NCBI GenBank assembly: GCA_041665165.1
Contig: JBAYJJ010000020.1
Span: 1 to 24,799, forward strand
Source of the DNA: MWCR01 sp041665165
Lineage (GTDB): Bacteria; Patescibacteriota; Patescibacteriia; 2-12-FULL-60-25
Direction: 5' to 3'
DNA length: 24,799 nucleotides
Numbering within the stretch: the stretch's first letter is position 1; the number at the start of each line of letters is the position of its first letter. The notes beneath the pieces are model-generated. The model saw only the letters and a program-made list of their open reading frames with translations, had not been told where the DNA came from and ran no database searches. A program made the translations under genes and the position numbers. Shown here piece after piece: positions 21,332 to 24,799 of this stretch.

Positions 21332-21889
21332 ATGCGCATACATTATCGCCGACGCAGATTCATACCCAAGCCCGAAGGCGTGATCTATCTTTTCAATAAC
21401 CAGATCCAGGCGCCCGAAGTTCGCGTGGTAGATGAAGAAAGCCTTCCGCTCGGAGTGATGCAGACCAAAGAAGCTTTGGCCCTGGCCGAAGAGCGCGGCT
21501 ATGACCTGGTGGAAGTCTCTCCCAAGGCAGTGCCTCCGGTCTGCAAATTCCTGGATTACGGAGCCTTCAAATACCAAAAGGAAAAAGAAATGAAGCAGCA
21601 AAAGGCGCATGCGAAGAAGGTGGAAGTGAAAGGCATCAGGCTCTCGGTCAAAATCGGCCAGCATGATGTGGACAATCGTTTGAAGCAAGCCATCGGCTTT
21701 CTGGAAGACGGGCAAAAACTCAGGATAGAAATCATGCTCAGAGGCCGCGAAAAAGCACACGGCAACCTCGCTCTCGAAAAAATCCAAGCCTTCATGAACG
21801 AGATTGCGAAAAAGTACACCCTGTTCGTGGAACAGCCTCCGAAAAATCAGGGCGGAAACGTCTCAGCCATCATCGGAAGGAAATCGTAA
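21332..21889 (+). CDS. infC: Translation initiation factor IF-3
   Basis: 185 residues. N-domain NNQIQAPEVRVVDEESLPLGVMQTKEALALAEERGYDLVEVSP, linker with the conserved VCKFLDYGAFKYQKEKE, and C-domain VKGIRLSVKIGQHDVDNRLKQAIGFLEDGQKLRIEIMLRGRE. It keeps the 30S subunit free and checks the initiator tRNA. Start at ATG 21332 (MRIHYRRRR), 15 bases after the tmRNA CCA; the frame is open 35 codons further upstream, but that part is tmRNA. The start is ATG, not the rare AUU used for autoregulation in E. coli. No Shine-Dalgarno sequence. infC-rpmI-rplT order is the standard bacterial one. Confidence 0.96.
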   Translation: MRIHYRRRRFIPKPEGVIYLFNNQIQAPEVRVVDEESLPLGVMQTKEALALAEERGYDLVEVSPKAVPPVCKFLDYGAFKYQKEKEMKQQKAHAKKVEVKGIRLSVKIGQHDVDNRLKQAIGFLEDGQKLRIEIMLRGREKAHGNLALEKIQAFMNEIAKKYTLFVEQPPKNQGGNVSAIIGRKS

Positions 21890-21900
21890 CCAACCTAATG

Positions 21901-22010
21901 CAAAATTCAAAATTCAAAGTGCAAAATTATCGAGGCCTTACGGCATCTATCATATAAAATTGCGAAGCAACACCAACATTTTGAATTATTAATTATGAAT
22001 TATTAATTAA
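21901..22010. repeat. Heptad-period inverted-repeat element in the infC-rpmI gap
   Basis: Left arm CAAAATT, CAAAATT, CAAAGTG, CAAAATT (21901-21928); right arm TTGAATT, ATTAATT, ATGAATT, ATTAATT (21981-22008). Core 21929-21978 has GCCTTACGGC and TTGCGAAGCAA around CTATC.TATAA. Core and arms match the element at 7877-7990 in sequence and orientation. It ends eight bases before the rpmI ATG. Confidence 0.85.
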
Positions 22011-22018
22011 AAAAAGAT

Positions 22019-22213
22019 ATGCCATTCAAGACACACAAGATGGTGGCCAAGAGAGTGCGCGCTACCAAAACCGGCAAGCTCATGAAGCGCCACGGCGGAC
22101 AAGACCACTTTAATGCCCGCGATGCAGGCAAGATCACCCGCAAGAAGCGCCGCGATCAAACCATGCCGACGCAGTACACCAGGACCATTAAATCACTAGC
22201 CAAACTAACCTAA
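22019..22213 (+). CDS. rpmI: Ribosomal protein bL35
   Basis: 64 residues, highly basic. MPFKTHKMVAKRVRATKTGKLMKRHGG fits the family opening (KTHKgaAKRfk.TgtGK), and the usual ...KKRRDQ..P.....IKSL tail follows. Part of the 50S subunit. The leader is repeat DNA and A-rich sequence without a Shine-Dalgarno match. Standard partner of infC and rplT. Confidence 0.95.
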   Translation: MPFKTHKMVAKRVRATKTGKLMKRHGGQDHFNARDAGKITRKKRRDQTMPTQYTRTIKSLAKLT

Positions 22214-22281
22214 TTACAATTTACATTTATCAATTCACAATTTACATTTTTGGAAATTGATAAATGATTATTGAAAATTAA
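22212..22281. repeat. Heptad-period inverted array in the rpmI-rplT gap
   Basis: Left: AATTACA, ATTTACA, TTTATCA, ATTCACA, ATTTACA (22212-22246). Right: AAATTGA, TAAATGA, TTATTGA, AAATTAA (22254-22281), inverted to the left. It starts inside the rpmI stop codon and stops seven bases before the rplT ATG. Confidence 0.8.
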
Positions 22282-22288
22282 CCAAGAT

Positions 22289-22627
22289 ATGCCAAGAGTT
22301 AAGCGCGGCATGCACCGCATCAAACGCCGTAAGAATATACTGGCCCGCACCAAAGGAATGATGTGGGGACGCAAATCCAAGATAACTTTAGCCAAAGTAG
22401 CCTCCGCCAAAGCCGGCGTAAACGCTTATGTGAGCCGCAAGCTCAAAAAGCGCGTAAACCGCGGTTTGCAACAGGTGCGCATCGGCGCCGCTTCCCGCGC
22501 ACTGGGCGTGAGTTACAGCCGGTTCATGGATGGCTTGAAGAAGCGCAAAGTCGTTCTGGACAGAAAAGTCTTGTCCCAGATCGCAGCCAAGCACCCGGCA
22601 GTCTTCAAAAAGCTGGTTGTAGCCTAA
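22289..22627 (+). CDS. rplT: Ribosomal protein bL20
   Basis: 112 residues. MPRVKRGMHRIKRRKNIL opens the long basic N-terminal helix that threads into 23S rRNA; SRALGVSYSRFMDGLKKRKVVLDRKVLSQIA is the conserved globular part. Needed for early 50S assembly. ATG 22289 is chosen over an upstream in-frame TTG at 22271, since family members begin MPRVKRG. Last gene of the smpB-ssrA-infC-rpmI-rplT run and followed by a strong terminator. Confidence 0.96.
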   Translation: MPRVKRGMHRIKRRKNILARTKGMMWGRKSKITLAKVASAKAGVNAYVSRKLKKRVNRGLQQVRIGAASRALGVSYSRFMDGLKKRKVVLDRKVLSQIAAKHPAVFKKLVVA

Positions 22628-22645
22628 AAACATATCCACAAAGCA

Positions 22646-22677
22646 AAAGCGATCTGCACAGGGCAGGTCGTTTTTTT
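22646..22677 (+). terminator. Intrinsic terminator after rplT
   Basis: CGATCTGC pairs with GCAGGTCG (8 bp, one G-T) around a five-base loop, followed by seven T. Confidence 0.95.
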
Positions 22678-22681
22678 GTGT

Positions 22682-22687
22682 TATAAT
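22682..22687 (+). promoter_or_regulatory. -10 box of the 22703 gene
   Basis: TATAAT, with its end 15 bases before the ATG at 22703, lies five bases after the T-tract of the rplT terminator. The expected leader is only about eight bases. No good -35 box, as the position falls in the terminator. Confidence 0.6.
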
Positions 22688-22702
22688 AAGGTAAACTTTT
22701 AT

Positions 22703-24799
22703 ATGAAAAAAGAGAATTCTGCCGTACGCCTAGACATGGCCGAGGCAAACGCGCCTAAGATTGAAGCAGTCCCCTCCAGTCCGGCTTCCCCTGATTCCAG
22801 TAAAACGAACCTCGAAGTTGAGGCAAGGAATGCTTTGGATCGTTTCCTTGCCGATCGCGAGAAACTCATACGGATGGATCATGCGGTGAGATTAAATCTT
22901 CCTCCAGCGGGCTGGGAAAGCAACAAGATAGGCCTTTATGGCAAAGGTTCCACACTGCTTGAAGTATACAATAAGAAAAAAGCTGAATTGCTCGAGTTCG
23001 CCGAGCATATGCAAAAGCAAATACCGGAGCTTAAAGAACTGGAATTGCTGGTTGAGGATCCCGTTCTGTCAAAAGAAATTAAACAATCCGTGAAACTGCT
23101 TGAAAATTTATCCACGGATTATATAAATATTGAACCTCCGGAAGCAACGGAATCCAGGAAAATCGCCAGCCAGGAGAACATCAGAACTCAGCTACGCAAC
23201 CGCGAGCAAATCGAGCTTAAAGAGCAGGAGGATAAAGCTCGAAAGGCCACGGCCGTGATGCGCCGCGATTTAGCTAACCTCAAACGGTCTTTTTATAAGA
23301 TGTATGGCATGACCTATAACGAAGCCTTGGTTTTGCCTAGCTCGCCCAAGCCGGCTGAGGGACAAGCGCCCAAAGGCTTTTGGGGCAAGTTGGCTGACAA
23401 GGTTTGGGAAAAGCCCCAGAGCCCAGAAGAGAAAAAACTTGGGGCTGCCAAGTCAAAAGATGCAAAAATTTTGATTAAGAAAATCCAAAACCTTGATAAG
23501 CGAATTGATTCAGCTTGGAACGAGACCATGGGCCAATATGCCCAGGAAAGCGAACCTCAAACTGCGATTTCTTTGGATACTTTGCGCTCAGTCCTGGAAC
23601 AGGAAATGCCAGAAAAATCCCCGAGAGAAATTGAAGACTCAGCCAGCAGAATCCTAAGGTCTTTGCGAATCGCATTGCCCGAGGAAGTTAAAGAAGAAAA
23701 ATCGAACATCTACCAACTCAAACCTGAACGCGTGGAAAAACTAGAACCTTCAGTCGTCATCAAAACAGAGACCTTAAAGCAATCCCGCAAGGAAGTCCCG
23801 ACCCTAAAGGTGGCGCATGAAGAAAAGCCTGAGGTCAAAGAAGCGGAAAAATCAGACCGCAAACAAATCGCGATTGAGATAATGAAGGCTTTTGGCGGCG
23901 GCGAACAAGCCAGACAGCGCGGCTCCAACCTGTTTGAAGCTGTCAAAAACCAGATGCAGCTCATGAAGCTTGAGGATATGGATCCTTTAGATTATGTCCA
24001 ACTTGTTGCCGAGCGCACTCAAGCCGAAAATGAAAATAATGAGAAGGGTGCAAAAGAATACGACAAGCAGATCCAAGCACTGAACAAAAAGCTGAGCTTC
24101 GGGTCAACTGATCCATCCAAAGGAATCAATATGGGCGGTTCCAGGCTCATGGAAGCCAGGGCTTTGGGCTCAACGCCAGCCAGGGCTGAGGCCGCCAAGA
24201 TGGTCGAACAGATCACGGCCATACCTTCGCAGACAGCTGAACGCCCGTCTTTGCGCAAACCAAAACAGCAAATGGAAGAAGTTGAACCAAAAACTTTGCG
24301 CAAACCAAGGTCTTTGCGCTTAGTCAAGCCAGAAGCGCCAGAACCTCAAGTTTTTGAGCCAAAAGAAATCCCTGCTCCCCCGGAAGTTTTGACTGACAGC
24401 ATGAACCTGAAAGAAAAACTTAATAGGCCCATGGACCTCCAGCTTGCGGCGCATTATGTACCGAACGCACGCTTGGTCTGGGATACGTTGGAGAAAGCAA
24501 TCGCCAATGACCCTCAAGCCATTCCTGAAATCCAAAAATTAGTGGACAAACAACACGTTCCAGACGCAGGCAATCCTGCAACGACCTTAGTTTATGCTGT
24601 AGGTGAATACTTGAGGCTGGAAGAGGAATTCTTGAACAATGACGAAATCCAGGTGGACAGCCAAACCGAAAATGAAATAAGGGCCAAACTGACTAAATTG
24701 GGCCAGATTCTAAAGCGCGTAGAAAGCAAAATAGAGATTGATTTGTTCGGCACCAATGGCTTCCTTGAAGTCGCAGCCTGGGACCCGGACAATATGTCA
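22703..24799 (+). CDS. Long charged protein of unknown function, N-terminal part
   Basis: Open from ATG 22703 to the window edge: at least 699 residues, unfinished. No signal peptide or membrane segment. Mostly Glu/Lys/Gln-rich helical sequence, with coiled-coil-like stretches at about 160-200 (SQENIRTQLRNREQIELKEQ) and about 465-485. Linkers rich in Pro, Glu and Lys occur around 345-400 and 540-590, where SLRKPKQ, TLRKPRS and SLRLVKP form a short repeated motif. The end seen here (after 600) looks more globular (MDLQLAAHYVPNARLVWDTLEKAI). No family recognised. Cytoplasmic scaffold or linker role is only a guess. It has its own promoter and is separate from the ribosomal run. Confidence 0.8.
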   Translation, partial: MKKENSAVRLDMAEANAPKIEAVPSSPASPDSSKTNLEVEARNALDRFLADREKLIRMDHAVRLNLPPAGWESNKIGLYGKGSTLLEVYNKKKAELLEFAEHMQKQIPELKELELLVEDPVLSKEIKQSVKLLENLSTDYINIEPPEATESRKIASQENIRTQLRNREQIELKEQEDKARKATAVMRRDLANLKRSFYKMYGMTYNEALVLPSSPKPAEGQAPKGFWGKLADKVWEKPQSPEEKKLGAAKSKDAKILIKKIQNLDKRIDSAWNETMGQYAQESEPQTAISLDTLRSVLEQEMPEKSPREIEDSASRILRSLRIALPEEVKEEKSNIYQLKPERVEKLEPSVVIKTETLKQSRKEVPTLKVAHEEKPEVKEAEKSDRKQIAIEIMKAFGGGEQARQRGSNLFEAVKNQMQLMKLEDMDPLDYVQLVAERTQAENENNEKGAKEYDKQIQALNKKLSFGSTDPSKGINMGGSRLMEARALGSTPARAEAAKMVEQITAIPSQTAERPSLRKPKQQMEEVEPKTLRKPRSLRLVKPEAPEPQVFEPKEIPAPPEVLTDSMNLKEKLNRPMDLQLAAHYVPNARLVWDTLEKAIANDPQAIPEIQKLVDKQHVPDAGNPATTLVYAVGEYLRLEEEFLNNDEIQVDSQTENEIRAKLTKLGQILKRVESKIEIDLFGTNGFLEVAAWDPDNMS

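Noticed and set aside
21901..22010. Possible bL20 autoregulatory leader upstream of rpmI
   Set aside because: The position is right, but the sequence is a copy of the element in the frr-glyS gap and does not show a structure specific to the L20 target. It is better explained as a dispersed element, although regulation cannot be excluded.

Overview
The window carries a dense run of bacterial core genes and looks like a chromosomal piece of a Candidate Phyla Radiation (Patescibacteria) bacterium, probably of the Parcubacteria group. This placement is inferred. It rests on the single-chain glycyl-tRNA synthetase, short intergenic gaps, a very long charged protein of unknown function, several small membrane proteins of unknown function, and a near absence of Shine-Dalgarno sequences in front of the housekeeping genes. 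No 16S gene is present to settle it.

Layout, left to right. 1-3280, minus strand: the 5' end of a glutamate dehydrogenase gene, then purA and a glycosyltransferase-fold-like gene, each with its own terminator and Shine-Dalgarno sequence. 3284-8542, minus strand: frr, glyS, an M16 peptidase, tpiA, a TPR membrane protein, tRNA-Thr and tRNA-Tyr, read in that order and nearly without gaps. 8671-10769, minus strand: holB (DNA polymerase III delta') coupled by an ATGA overlap to a BNR-repeat lipoprotein. 11032-15830, minus strand: an island of three secreted proteins (two signal peptide/Cys-rich/coiled-coil/beta-barrel proteins and a Gly-rich MopE-like lipoprotein). They have strong Shine-Dalgarno sequences and visibly higher GC than their neighbours; promoters are visible for the two barrel genes. 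15842-20334, minus strand: an AI-2E-type exporter, a single-pass protein, a polytopic membrane protein, a PDZ protein with a degenerate protease domain and a Wzz-like protein. 20438-22677, plus strand: smpB, ssrA (tmRNA), infC, rpmI and rplT, that is trans-translation and translation initiation/ribosome genes, ended by a good terminator. 22703 to the right edge, plus strand: the first 699 residues of a long protein of unknown function.

The most unusual signal is not a gene. About a dozen short arrays with a strict 7-base period (8 bases in two places) occur through the core-gene part. The repeated word differs from site to site, but the design recurs: degenerate words in one arm, a small hairpin core, and the reverse complement of the words in the other arm. 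Several arrays fill an intergenic gap exactly from one stop codon to the next start codon. Two of them (frr-glyS and infC-rpmI) share a recognisable core. Three lie inside reading frames, where they encode heptad-derived peptide segments in HolB, the BNR lipoprotein and the PDZ protein. One pair of arms flanks a larger palindrome to make a roughly 239-bp MITE-like element upstream of holB. The family resembles in form the heptanucleotide STRR repeats of cyanobacteria, but it is not one sequence.

Other points of note: two genes with TATAAT exactly 6 bases before ATG (leaderless mRNA), a 1-base gap between smpB and tmRNA, a tRNA-Thr enclosed by a 17-base inverted repeat that would pair across its CCA end, and two outer-membrane-type beta-barrel proteins in what otherwise looks like a monoderm lineage.
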